From Bretschneidera sinensis (Eukaryota; Streptophyta; Magnoliopsida; Brassicales; Akaniaceae), in NCBI GenBank assembly GCA_023935145.1, contig CM043699.1:67992638-68056637 (forward strand): DNA of 64,000 nucleotides. The letters run 5' to 3'. Below are positions 10,995 through 22,400 of the stretch, piece after piece. The notes beneath the pieces were generated by a model, which saw nothing but the letters and a program-made list of their open reading frames with translations, did no database searches and was not told where the DNA came from. Position 1 is the stretch's first letter. Each line of letters starts with the position of its first letter. Made by a program: the position numbers and the translations under genes.

Positions 10995-11165
10995 TTTTTG
11001 TCCAAGGTTTAGACATTTCCAAAAATGATTTAAAGATGATTAAAAGTCTAAACCAAGGTTGTAGCAATAAATTAAATTGAGTTGAAAGACTGCACACAAG
11101 TGTGTGCATCACTTTGGAACAAGTTAAGGGTAGGCACACTAGTGTGTGCACTTCTGCATACAAGA
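10995..11165 (+). promoter_or_regulatory. U3 module shared with the copia LTR at 49479
   Basis: Starts tttttgtccaaggttt and ends cttctgcatacaag. Shared words with 49486-49655, in the same order: tgtcYaaggttt, aaagatgRttaaa, gtctaaaccaagg, tgcacaca.gtgtgtgcat, tttggaRcaag, gcacta or cacactagt, and gcacttctgca.acaag. It holds two near-palindromes (cacacaagtgtgtg and cacactagtgtgtg), which look like protein-binding sites. The related Athila LTR at 41988 lacks it. A regulatory role is inference. Confidence 0.7.
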
Positions 11166-11379
11166 GTTTCACTAAATTGCCAGAATTTTCCGTACAGATC
11201 AATCATCTTTGCAGATTAAACTGTATTGATGTAGGAAGAACCAGGAGATGAGCCATACATGCTTAGAAAGATCCGGAAGTCTGTTTTCTGGAGAATTTTA
11301 CGGTTCGGAAAAAGGATTTTTCTAGTGAAAGTTATAGCAGTTTTAGCGGAAACAGTTCTGGCCTCCAGAACAAAGCCCA

Positions 11380-11790
11380 GCGCCTCACCTCTCACTGTCC
11401 AGCGCCCCAGCGCCCAGGAAAACAAGAGTGAGCGTCTAGGCACCCATGAACCAGCGCCCCAGCGCCCAGGCAAACAAGAGAGCACCTAGGCACCCATGAA
11501 CCAGCGCCCCAGCGCCCAGGCAAACAAGAGTGAGCGCCTAGGCGTCCATGAACCAGCGCTGCGCCCCTCAGCCATCAGCGTCGCGCCCCTCGCCAACTAA
11601 CGCTGCACCTTTACTTTCCAGCGCCCAGGCGCACACTTGGACACGCGCACATGCTGCTGGACCCACTTCACGTTCCAGCCTTCACTTTCCAGCACCCAGG
11701 CGCACGCTCAGACAAAGCCAGCAGCGCGCACATGCTGCTGGACCACCTTCACGTTCCAACCTTCACTTTCTAGCAGTGCGCACATGGACT
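11380..11790 (+). repeat. GC-rich cassette upstream of the Athila TATA box
   Basis: About 2.9 units of a 50-bp repeat (from 11400, 11452 and 11502; core cagcgccccagcgcccagg) and two units of an 81-bp repeat (gcgcacatgctgctgg at 11645 and 11726). Rich in CG and CHG sites, in contrast to the AT-rich flanks. Confidence 0.78.
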
Positions 11791-12801
11791 CCAATTCAGA
11801 CTCAAATTAAGAAAAGCAAAGACAGCTCTCCCTCGTGGGCTATAAATATATGTTTAAGGTTTGCAGCCAGGGGAGGGAGCTCGGGGAGAAAAACAAAGAC
11901 AGTTTTTGATAGATAAAAATCAGAGAAGTTTTTAGCATTCTGTTTAAGTTTTCGTAAGTTGGAAATCAAGGAGAGAACATCCACATTGTTCTTCCACCTT
12001 GAGCTCCATGGCCAAGAAATCAAGGGGAGAACATCTATATTGTTTTTCCACCTTGAGTTTCATGGCTAACTAATCATCAAACAAGGGAAAGGGATGAATC
12101 CTTAGGGTTTTATTGTTCCTTATTTCCTGTTCTTGATTCATTTGTATGGACTTTTTGTTAAAACATTGTCTATGATTTACTCTTTGATTAATTAAGAAGG
12201 ATTTGAGTTCATGTGATAGCTGTATTCTATATTCTTCTTCTTTTAGTTTCTTTCAATCCGGTGATTGCATCCTTCTACTCCACATAAGTCTAGTCAAGCT
12301 TTTCTTATGTCAAGTTGTTTGGATGTAATTGATTTCGGTATATTTATCTTATAGATTGGCCATTACTGTGATATCATTATTGCAATATATTGTCGTTTCT
12401 TGCTAATCTATAAGATAAATCATGTGTGCTTGAATTGAAATCAAGAGTAATTTGTAGCAACTATATTAGAGATATAAATGTGATTGATTGAATAATTTTC
12501 GATTGCCTGTTTAGGATGTGAAACTTGCAATCGAGATAAAAATTTGAATCAAGAGTGGAAATAGGGAACGAACCTAAGGAGGATTCCTGGAACCTTGTTA
12601 TTTCTTATTTATATTATTCGTTATATTCGCACAACTCTTTTACACAATATTGCATTATCAAAACTCATATTCTCTCACCTAATCATTGTCGTTAGTGTTA
12701 AAGTTTATAACTTCTTTCGTAATTAACTTGTTTCCCTGTGGAATCGACACCCCAAAACTATACTACAATAACCGCTTTATGTTTTGGGCGTAATCAAATT
12801 T

Positions 12802-12819
12802 TGGCGCCGTTGCCGGGGA
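12802..12819 (+). other. Primer-binding site, tRNA-Asp
   Basis: TGGCGCCGTTGCCGGGGA is an exact complement of the plant tRNA-Asp 3' end, five bases after the LTR end. Confidence 0.93.
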
Positions 12820-13096
12820 AACGCGCTTAAGTACAAAGGAAGCTTGTCAACTTTAAGTAAAAAAAAAAAATATTAAGAAAAGAATCGTAAATATTTTTCT
12901 TTTCAGCACTTTGTAAATACCGTAATATTGTTCCTTTACTTTTATTTTTTTAATTTTCTTTTATTATTCTGTTTTATTTATTTGTTTATTATTCTGTTTT
13001 ATTTATTTGTTTATTATTTTGTTTTATTTATTTATTTATTTAATTATTTATTATTCTGTTTTACATATTTTATTTCCCCTCTAAATTAATTGGTGC
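12820..13096 (+). other. Athila leader with AT-rich 25-bp repeat
   Basis: Untranslated leader. Bases 12960-13045 hold about three copies of a 25-bp repeat (tattattctgttttattt core). It ends at the gag ATG. Confidence 0.72.
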
Positions 13097-15742
13097 ATGC
13101 TTAAACCGAGAGATTCGCGAGGCAGATTCATTAGAGGACCCGAATTAGAGTCACTCTCTCCTTCCACGTCCGTTAGTGAAACCTCGCCTAGATCATACCA
13201 TAGTGCACCCCCATCCGAGATTTTAGAGGATTTTGATAACATGGCCGGCAATCACAATGAAAATGTTGCTAGGACACTTAAAGACTATTTGCACCCTAGC
13301 CGAACGGCCACACCCTCTTGTATCATGTTCCCCCCTAATGCCCCACAAGCTGAGTTTAAGCCGGGCATGATACAATTGCTACCAACTTTCCATGGGTTTG
13401 AGAATGAAAGCCCCTACATCCACATTAGGGAATTCGAGGAAGTAGTAGCAACCTTCCAAAATAGGGCTGATATGGTGGACACTGTCAGACTCCGGTTTTT
13501 CCCTTTCTCACTTAAGGAAAAAGCCAAGACTTGGTTGTACTCATTAAGGCCTAGGTCTATTGGTAGTTGGGATGAGATGACCCGAGTTTTCTTCCAAAAA
13601 CACTTCCCAACCCATAAGACCAACAACCTTAAGAGACAAATCTCAAACTTTGCACAAAAGGAGAGTGAAACCTTATATCAAGTTTGGGAACGTTTCAAGG
13701 ACCTTTTAAATTCTTGTCCACACCATGGGTATGAAAGTTGGCGGGTAGTCAGCTATTTCTATGATGGACTCCTAAGTAGGGAGAGGCAATTCATAGAAAT
13801 GATGTGTAATGGGGATTTTCTTCAAAAAGATCCCGATCAAGCCATAGATTTCCTAGATGACCTATCAGAAAAAGCCCACACTTGGACAGGACCGAGTGCC
13901 ATGGAAAGTATTAGGAGAAATCAACCCGCTGGAATCTACCAACTTAAGGAAGATGACAGCTTTAAAGCCCGTTTAGAGGCCCTAACTAAGGAAATTGAAT
14001 TCTTAAGAGCCAAAGATGCTAGAGCCCCCGAACTAGTTGCTAGGGTAGAGTCCCGTGAGCCTTGTTTCATGTGTAATGGGGTAGATCATGTGCCTAGGGA
14101 TTGTCCAATCTATTTTGAGATGAAAGGAGAGTGTAATGCTTTAGGTATATCCTCTAGCAAACCATACTCACCCTATTCTAACACCTATAATCCCGGTTGG
14201 AAGAATCACCCAAATTTTAATTAGAGACCCGATACACAACCCCCAGCCCAAACTAGCACCTGTTGGAGATCCGATATACAACCTCATCCCCACTCTAGTA
14301 CCCAATGGCAACCGGAAGAAACCTCATCTAATGCACCACAAAAATCTTTAGCTTTGGAAGATATGTTTAAGTCATTTCTGCAAGTATATGCCAAGAGTGT
14401 GGAAGAACAAGGCAAGATAAATCAACGGGTGCTAGAAGAGCAAAAAGGGATCAAAGATGAGCAAAAGGAGATAAAATGTCAACTCACCAAGTTAACTAGT
14501 TTCTTGACAATTCAAGAGCAAGGTCAGTTCCCTTCGCAGCCACAACAAAATCCAAGGGGACAACATATGGCACAAACCTCTGATCCGAAAAATCAAAATA
14601 TTAAAGAGGTTAACGCCATAATCACCCGCAGCGGTAAGAAAATTGATGGACCCACACTACCACCACACATGATTCCTAATACTGTGAACAACAAGGATAA
14701 AGTGCCCAAGGAACAAGAGGCCCATGATGATTATTCTCCACCGGTGCCTTTCCCTCAAGCTCTCCTTAAACCTAAGGAGAGAAATTCAGCACTAAAAGGC
14801 GAGATTCTTGAACAACTTCAGCATGTTAAGATTAACCTCCCTCTTCTTCATGTTATAAAACAGATTCCCAATTATGCTAAAGTCATCAAGGATCTATGCA
14901 CACTCAAGAGGAGGCACAATGTTAAGAAGACTGCATTCTTAACGGAGCAAGCAAGTGCGGTAATTCATAGCACGACACCGCCCAAATATAAAGATCCGGG
15001 CTGTCCAACAGTGGCTTGCCAAATTGGAAACAAATCTTGTGGCCAAGCATTGCTAGATTTGGGAGCTAGCGTGAACCTCATGCCATACTCCATGTACTTG
15101 CAACTCGGTTTAGGTGAGATTAAACCAACCTCCGTGGTACTTCAACTAGCGGATAGATCGGTAAGAAAACCAAGAGGTATTGTAGAAGATATTTTGTTAC
15201 AAATTGATAATTTCTATTATCCTGTTGATTTCTTGGTTTTAGATACTGTTTCTATGGTAAATACAGAGTCCAAAATTCCTTTGATACTTGGAAGACCATT
15301 CCTTGCCACTGCTAATGCCCTCATTAATTGTAGGAATGGCCTAATGACATTATCATTTGGAAATAGGACTTTAGAGGTAAATGTTTTCTGAATCTCAAGG
15401 CAGTCAATTGAAGAGGATGAGTGTTTCAACACTTATATGATTGATAAGCTTAATTTAGAGGATGAGAACATTGAAGATAATTCTAACTCTTTGGAATTCC
15501 TTCCTAATAATTCCGAGTTCAATGATTCTTTAATTTATCCCCATGTTGTTAACGTTATTGATATTTGTGATAAGTCACAAGGATTTATTAAGAAATCTGG
15601 GCAACCATGCTTTGAGAAGTTGCTTGAGAGAAGTCACATGGATGCGGGAATCAAATACCCTACTACTGATTGTAAATGGGCAACACCAAGAACACTTGAG
15701 CCATATGTGGTGGACTTTAAGTATTCCTTTCCAAAAGATTAA
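13097..15742 (+). pseudogene. gag-pro: Athila gag-protease polyprotein with two nonsense codons
   Basis: One frame of 881 codons from MLKPRDSRGRF. Residues 1-90 are Ser/Pro-rich and probably disordered. A retrotransposon gag domain follows (about 95-225, ending near ETLYQVWERFKDLLNSCPHHG and SYFYDGL), then a CCHC knuckle near residue 322, a Gln-rich coiled linker, and an aspartic protease with LLDLGAS near residue 653 and ILGRPFLATA. After the protease about 120 residues run to a natural stop at 15740. Stops at 14222-14224 (TGG in the minus copy) and 15389-15391 (CGA in the minus copy) interrupt it. The two copies at 13097 and 1-2595 are broken at different codons, so the family frame was intact recently. 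Confidence 0.88.
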
Positions 15743-15811
15743 CACTGAGGCCATTGAGTTTGGAGCCTCATTTTCAGCACCACAATGAGGCCATCAATGA
15801 GAGTGGTGCAT

Positions 15812-15857
15812 CGTCTGGCTGAAGACGTAAAACTTAGCGCTCATGGGAGGCACCCCA
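15812..15857 (+). promoter_or_regulatory. Conserved double-hairpin RNA motif after gag-pro
   Basis: CGTCTggctgaAGACG (15812-15827) forms a perfect 5-bp stem with a 6-base loop. TGGGaggcacCCCA (15844-15857) forms a 4-bp stem. Both, with the spacer aaaacttagcgctca between them, recur at 45518-45563 and, on the minus strand, at 49239-49284. Conservation where the flanks differ suggests an RNA-level role, which is inference. Confidence 0.6.
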
Positions 15858-16092
15858 AAGCATATCCTTTTTATTTGTTTATTTTTTTTCTTTTCTTTTC
15901 ATAATTCTTTTTCGTGTTTATTATTAGTATTTTGTCGTTTTCCAGTTTTACTTTCGTGTTTCTTTTTCAGGGACAAATATGCGAAGCAATTCAAATGGTG
16001 GTGCACAATTTTTAGCTTCTGTGCACTTTTGGCTAACAAAGGGAGTTTCTTTTCCTTTTTCTTTCACATTGAGGTCAATGCAATGTTTAGGT

Positions 16093-16107
16093 TGGGGGTG
16101 GAGGAAA
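16093..16107 (+). other. Internal polypurine-like tract
   Basis: ttgggggtggaggaa lies about 1.37 kb before the true polypurine tract. A matching tract (tgggggtgggggaag) occurs in the element with pol at 38801-38815. It could be a second plus-strand primer; this is inference. Confidence 0.4.
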
Positions 16108-17465
16108 CACATTTCTTTCCTTTTTCCATTGAACTGCTTGGTGTCACTTTCCTACGTTTTGTTTGTTAGGATAATTTTAAAAAAAAAAATTTGTTTTTAG
16201 CATGCTTTGTGTTAGCCTTGGAGTTATTCACATGTCAATAATATGACCTTAATTGAGATAGCATATAGCACTTAGAAGAAATTAAATCTTGCTTCGGTTT
16301 GAAATTAATTTAAGTATCAATCTTAATTTGGTTAGAGACTCTAGCTTGTGGTAAGATTGTATGATTAATCGTAAGCATTTAGAAAAGTTTTATGTGTGAT
16401 TATTTTGTGAATATTTTTGCGGTCTCGGCAAGCTCTAGAACTTACTTGATAACCTCTTGAGGCGAATTCCTAGAATGCACATTACTTAGGATATGATATA
16501 GGCCATTTTTGAACCGTTTGAGCCTTTCAAACCTACCCTTGCGATATATATCACTAGTCACCTATTTGAGCCTTTTTCTTGAAAACGAAGTTGAGCCTGG
16601 TTTCTTTCAAAAACCCATTCACTTACCCTTATAAGCCTAAATAGAATATTTTATCCTTACCTCTCTCTTAAAAAGAATTTAACTATACACATGTTGTGAG
16701 AAGCACTTAAAATGAGTAAGGGTGGAAATATGAAAAAATATCACTACCACAACCCAAGTACATTAAAGGAGATAAGTTGGGGGTTGTGGAAAAGAAAGAA
16801 ATGAAAAAGGAGGTGAATGGTCTTTTATGCCAAAATACAAAAGAAAAGAAAAACAAATGGTGATTTGTTGAGAAAACAATCCTCGAAAAGAAAAATAAAA
16901 AAATTAAAATGGTTGGAAGAGTTGGGTACTGAAGTAAGGTTATCCAGTGCTTAAAGAGCTATGTTCAAAACTAAGAGATTAAGTTCTTTTACTTGTGAAT
17001 TCTTCCCATTCTTTCTTAGCCTTTACCTTAACCGAGCATTACAAGCTTATTAAAGACCTATTGATCCAATGTAATGTGATTTTTCTATAATAGTGGAGAG
17101 TGGTTTGAAATGTAAGCTTATGGAGCTTGTTTTTGTGATTGATGTCACGCGATTTATTTTTTTTTAGAGGCCAAGACTTGTATTCATGAATATTGTGCAT
17201 AAAATCATCCGGACGTTCAGATTATTGGATTGTGGTACGAAGGATGTTAAGAGTCAATAACGATTTTAAGATTGATGTTTGAATTATTTTTGGATTTGAG
17301 TGAAATTTAATGATTCTATATGCTATATGTTACGCATGATTTTTGAGACAAAGATTTTTGAATCACTCTTGGTTAACACTAGCATTGTTGTATTGTGCAT
17401 TAATTTCTAAATAAAGAACTCATTTCATGTCTTTCGCTTGAATTGCTATGGACTAGCAATAAGCT

Positions 17466-17477
17466 AGTTGGGGGTTG
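17466..17477 (+). other. Polypurine tract of complete Athila element
   Basis: agttgggggttg directly before the LTR start TGATAAGAG, the expected primer for plus-strand DNA. It follows the hairpin ctagcaataagctag. Confidence 0.8.
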
Positions 17478-19494
17478 TGATAAGAGTCATAAAATGCATC
17501 TAAACAATACTTAATTGTTAACACTTTAGAGTTAATCTCGGTCGTAATCGCACTTTTAAATGTTGATAACTCTAAAGTGTTATTCATAAATAATTGACTT
17601 AATTCGATGCATTTTCAGGTTCGTTGAGTACAAAAGAGATGATAAAGCGATCCATGTTTAAAGCACCAAAAGATCTTGGGTGTCGGTGCTTGTTTTTGTC
17701 CAAGGTTTAGACATTTCCAAAAATGATTTAAAGATGATTAAAAGTCTAAACCAAGGTTGTATCAATAAAGTAAATTGAGTTGAAAGACTGCACACAAGTG
17801 TGTGCATCACTTTGGAACAAGTTAAGGGTAGGCACACTAGTGTGTGCACTTCTGCATACAAGAGTTTCACTAAATTGCCAGAATTTTCCGTACAGATCAA
17901 TCATCTTTGCAGATTAAACTGTATTGATGTAGGAAGAACCAGGAGATGAGCCATATATTCTTAGAAAGATCCGGAAGTCTATTTTCTGGAGAATTTTACG
18001 GTTCGGAAAAAAGATTTTTCTAGTGAAAGTTATAGCAGTTTTAGCGGAAAAAGTTCTGGCCTCCAGAACAAAGCCCAGCGCCTCACCTCTCACTGTCCAG
18101 CGCCCCAGCGCCCAGGAAAACAAGAGTGAGCGTCTAGGCACCCATGAACCAGCGCCCCAGCGCCCAGGCAAACAAGAGAGCACCTAGGCACCCATGAACC
18201 AGCGCCCCAGCGCCCAGGCAAACAAGAGTGAGCGCCTAGGCGTCCATGAACCAGCGCTGCGCCCCTCAGCCATCAGCGTCGCGCCCCTCGCCAACTAACG
18301 CTGCACCTTTACTTTCCAGCGCCCAGGCGCACACTTGGACACGCGCACATGCTGCTGGACCCACTTCACGTTCCAGCCTTCACTTTCCAGCGCCCAGGCG
18401 CACGCTCAGACAAAGCCAGCAGCGCGCACATGCTGCTGGACCACCTTCACGTTCCAACCTTCACTTTCTAGCAGTGCGCACATGGACTCCAATTCAGACT
18501 CAAATTAAGAAAAGCAAAGACAGCTCTCCCTCGTGGGCTATAAATATATGTTTAAGGTTTGCAGCCGGGGGAGGGAGCTCGGGGAGAAAAACAAAGACAG
18601 TTTTTGATAGATAAAAATCAGAGAAGTTTTTAGCATTCTGTTTAAGTTTTCGTAAGTTGGAAATCAAGGAGAGAACATCCACATTGTTCTTCCACCTTGA
18701 GCTCCATGGCCAAGAAATCAAGGGGAGAACATCTATATTGTTTTTCCACCTTGAGTTTCATGGCTAACTAATCATCAAACAAGGGAAAGGGATGAATCCT
18801 TAGGGTTTTATTGTTCCTTATTTCCTGTTCTTGATTCATTTGTATGGACTTTTTGTTAAAACATTGTCTATGATTTAATCTTTGATTAATTAAGAAGGAT
18901 TTGAGTTCATGTGATAGCTGTATTCTATATTCTTCTTCTTTTAGTTTCTTTCAATCCGGTGATTGCATCCTTCTACTCCACATAAGTCTAGTCAAGCTTT
19001 TCTTATGTCAAGTTGTTTGGATGTAATTGATTTCGGTATATTTATCTTATCGATCGGCCATTACTGTGATATCATTATTGCAATATATTGTTGTTTCTTG
19101 CTAATCTATAAGATAAATCATGTGTGCTTGAATTGAAATCAAGAGTAATTTGTAGCAACTATATTACAGATATAAATGTGCTTGATTGAATAATTTTCGA
19201 TTGCCTGTTTAGGATGTGAAACTTGCAATCGAGATAAAAATTTGAATCAAGAGTGGAAATAGGGAACGAACCTAAGGAGGATTCCTGGAACCTTGTTATT
19301 TCTTATTTATATTCTTCGTTATATTCGCACAACTCTTTTACACAATATTGCATTATCAAAACTCATATTCTCTCACCTAATCATTGTCGTTAGTGTTAAA
19401 GTTTATAACTTCTTTCGTAATTAACTTGTTTCCCTGTGGAATCGACACCCCAAAACTATACTACAATAACCGCTTTATGTTTTAGGCGTAATCA
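17478..19494 (+). repeat. 3' LTR of complete Athila element
   Basis: 2017 bp, the same length as the 5' LTR. Example differences: caggttcgttg for caggtgcgttg, a C/A change in gatttaatctttg, and tatcgatcgg for tatagattgg. It ends gtaatca at 19494, followed by the target duplication ATCCT. Confidence 0.93.
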
Positions 19495-22400
19495 ATCCTC
19501 TATTGTGATTCTTTCAAGAAGATGAACTATATGGGTTCTTGAGAGCGCTAGTGTTTGCCAAGGGTAGTATAGCTCTTCCGATCACTGTGAAAACAACTAC
19601 ATAACTCACTACCGTAAGGACCACATTCTTGGTGGTCAAGCATCCGTCCTCGTACAACATGATCCTCGGAAGACTGACACTTAATGAGATGAAGTCAGTA
19701 GTCTCCACTTATCATCAGAAGATAAAATTCCCCAAGCCAGGCATGGTGGAAGTCCAAGGGAAATAGTAGGTTTCCCAATCTTGTTACTTGAACTCCATCA
19801 GGGAGCTGAAAAAGTCGAATCCCTACCTCTAGAGATCGAAGACTTACAAGATGAGCTTAGGACTCTATAAGGCCAACCTGTGGAAGAACTAATCATTGTC
19901 CCCTTAAAAGAGGAAGACTCAAGAATTGTACCAAAAAGGTCAAGCCTCCCCGAGAACTTCAAGGAATCATTGATCTCTTTCCTCCAAAGGAATCATGACT
20001 TTTTTACATGGTCGACCTCCGATATGCTCGGGATTAATCCCCAGGACATCATCCACAAACTGAACTTGGATCCATACTATAAGTCCATTATTCAAAAGAA
20101 AAGGTCGTTTGCTCCAGAATGGCAAGACGCCATAGAAGAAGAAATAGACAAACTCCTTGCGGCTGACTTTATCCAAGAGGCCAACTACCCGAAGTAGATC
20201 GCCAATGTAATAATGGTGAAGAATGCCAATGGCAAATGAAGGATATGTATTGACTTCACTTACCTAAATAAAGTTTGTTCGAAAGACAGCATCCCTCCAC
20301 CTCGGATGGACTAACAAGTCGACGCCACCTCCAGACATAAGCTACTTAGTTTCATGGAAATGTATTCAGGTTACAACCAGATTCTTATGCATTAGCTGGA
20401 TCAGCCCAAGATCGTCTTTGTCATCGACCGAGGCTTATACTATTACAAGGTAATGCCCTTTCAGGCTGAAAAATGTAGGGGTAACCTGTTAGAGGCCTCA
20501 ATTCTTATCCTAGAGGAAGGTGGGATCTAGAAACCCATCTACTAAATTAGTCGGGTTTTGCATGACGTCGAGGTAAGGTATCTCCCCAAGGAAAAAATGG
20601 TATATGCCCTCTTAGACACAACTAAAAAACTCTGACCATATTTTCAGGCCCATACTATCATTCTATTGACCAACCAACCCCTAAGGCAAGTACTCCACAA
20701 GCTAAAAATCCCCAAAAGATTGATAAAGTGTTCTATCGAGCTTGAAGAATTTGACATCTAGTACAAACCCCAGATGGTTATTAAAGCCCAAGCCTTAGCA
20801 GATTTCATATTGGAAACCATATTCCTTGAAATGCTTGCAGAGAGGCAAAAGTCCGATGAAGGTGGACAGACACCGAGTTGCACGTTGTATGTTGATGGAT
20901 CCTCCAATAGCACCAGCAATGGAGCTGAAATTATTCTCAAGAGTCCTGAAGGTTTTACAGTAGAGTATGCCCTGAGGTTCGGATTCAAGGCCTCGAACAA
21001 TAAAGCTGAGTATGAGACATTTTTCATATGGATGAAACTAGTGAAGAAATTGGCTACCGAAGCCTTGGAAGCATACAATGATTCGCAGTTGGTGGTCAAT
21101 CAAATGACCAACGAGTATGAAGCCAAAGGTATGAAAATCATTAGGTATCTCGAAAAAACTCGCAAGCTTGCTGCAACCTTCAGGAGATTCCAAATAATAC
21201 AAGTGCCTCGAGCATAGAATTCAAAGGCAGATTCCTTGTCACGGCTCGCCTCTTCTAAGAAATCTGACCTAACCTAAGTAGTCTACCTCGAGACCCTCGA
21301 TGCATCCAGCATTGATGAAGTGTTGGTCATGCCTGTGATTGAGGAGAAAACTTGGAAGTAACTGATCCTCTAGTACTTAAGAGATAGAACACTCCCTAGT
21401 ATAAAGAATGAAGCCAAGAAGATCATCTCTTGTGCTTCATGGTACACTATTATTGATGGATTGCGGTACAAAAAAGGCCTTACAACTCCCTATCGAAAGT
21501 GCCTTGGGTCTACCGACGTAGACTATGCCCTCCGAGAGGTTTACGAGGGAATATATGGTAATCACCTAGAAGGCCAAGCTCTGGCCTACAAGATACTCTG
21601 ACATGGCTACTACTAGCAAAAAATGCTCCACAACGTTATAGAGATGGTCAAAAAGTGCAAAACATGTCAACAGTATGCCTCCGTGTCTAGGCGATCTGTC
21701 AATCCACTGATGTCAATCACCAATCTAGTTTCCTTTGCTATTGGAGAATAGACATCCTTGGTATTTTCCAAGAAGCTCCAAGGCAAAAGAAACATCTTAT
21801 AGTAGCCATTGACTACTTAACGAAGTGGATAGAAGTCGAGCCTCTTACTTGCATCACTGATTAACAGACTCGAGAATTCATCTTAAAATCGATTATATGT
21901 CGATTCGGTATAGCAAGGATACTTATCACCGACAATGGTAAGCATTTTGATAGCTCCCAATTTAAATTCTTCTGCCAGGACATTAAGATCTAGAACCGAT
22001 TATCCTCAGTAGACTAACCCTATGCTAACGGGCAAGCCAAAGTGACTAACAAAACTCTCTTATAAGGAATCAAGAAGAGACTCGAAGATACTAACAGACA
22101 ATGAGTGAAACACCTTCTAAATGTCTTCTGGACCTACTGGACGACCATACAAACTGCGACTAGGGAGAATCCTTTTTTCTTGGTATACGACTCTGCGGGA
22201 ATTATCCCACTCAAAATAGGGGCACCCTTATTACGGGTACAGAGCTTTGATAAGGCCAACAATGAAGAATCCCTTAGGATGAACGCTAATCTGATTGATG
22301 AGGTAAATGATAAGGCTTAGATCAAACTTGCTGCCTACCATCGAAGGGTATCAAGGTATTTTAACTCTCGAGTCCGTGGAAGAACCTTCAGGTTACATGA

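Larger units (their letters stand above)
10780..12796 (+). repeat. 5' LTR of complete Athila element
   Basis: 2017 bp, from TGATAAGAGTCATAAAATGC to ...GGCGTAATCA. From 5' to 3' it contains the short module shared with a copia LTR (about 10995-11165), the GC-rich cassette (11380-11790), a TATA box (TATAAATA, 11841-11848), and an AT-rich R/U5 region. The inverted pairs cacacaagtgtgtg and cacactagtgtgtg lie within the shared module. Confidence 0.93.
15743..17477 (+). other. Athila 3' noncoding region
   Basis: 1.7 kb without convincing coding potential. It holds a double-hairpin motif (15812-15857), a pyrimidine-rich stretch ending ttctttttcag (AG at 15969-15970), an internal purine tract (16093-16107), and long AT-rich sequence. 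It ends with a hairpin (ctagcaataagctag, 17453-17467) and the polypurine tract before the 3' LTR. The short frames at 15843-16200 are not kept in the related copies. Confidence 0.7.
10780..19494 (+). mobile_element. Complete gag-pro-only Athila element (non-autonomous), 8.7 kb
   Basis: 8715 bp with two 2017-bp LTRs, a tRNA-Asp primer site, leader, gag-protease frame, a 1.7-kb 3' noncoding region and a polypurine tract, flanked by the duplication ATCCT. There is no RT, RNase H or integrase anywhere in the 4.7-kb interior, so movement would need another Athila element to supply these; the family with pol at 29851-41569 is a possible helper type. The two LTRs have equal length, and by eye differ at only about two dozen positions, so it is the youngest insertion in the window. 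Confidence 0.93.

Noticed and set aside
12801..12820. tRNA-like sequence at the LTR edge (also 2859, 31373 and 43500)
   Set aside because: Only 18 bases complementary to the tRNA-Asp 3' end; these are primer-binding sites, not tRNA genes.
15843..16200. Two short frames after the Athila hairpin motif
   Set aside because: Not kept in frame in the related copies at 45549 and 49253; low-complexity Phe-rich translation.
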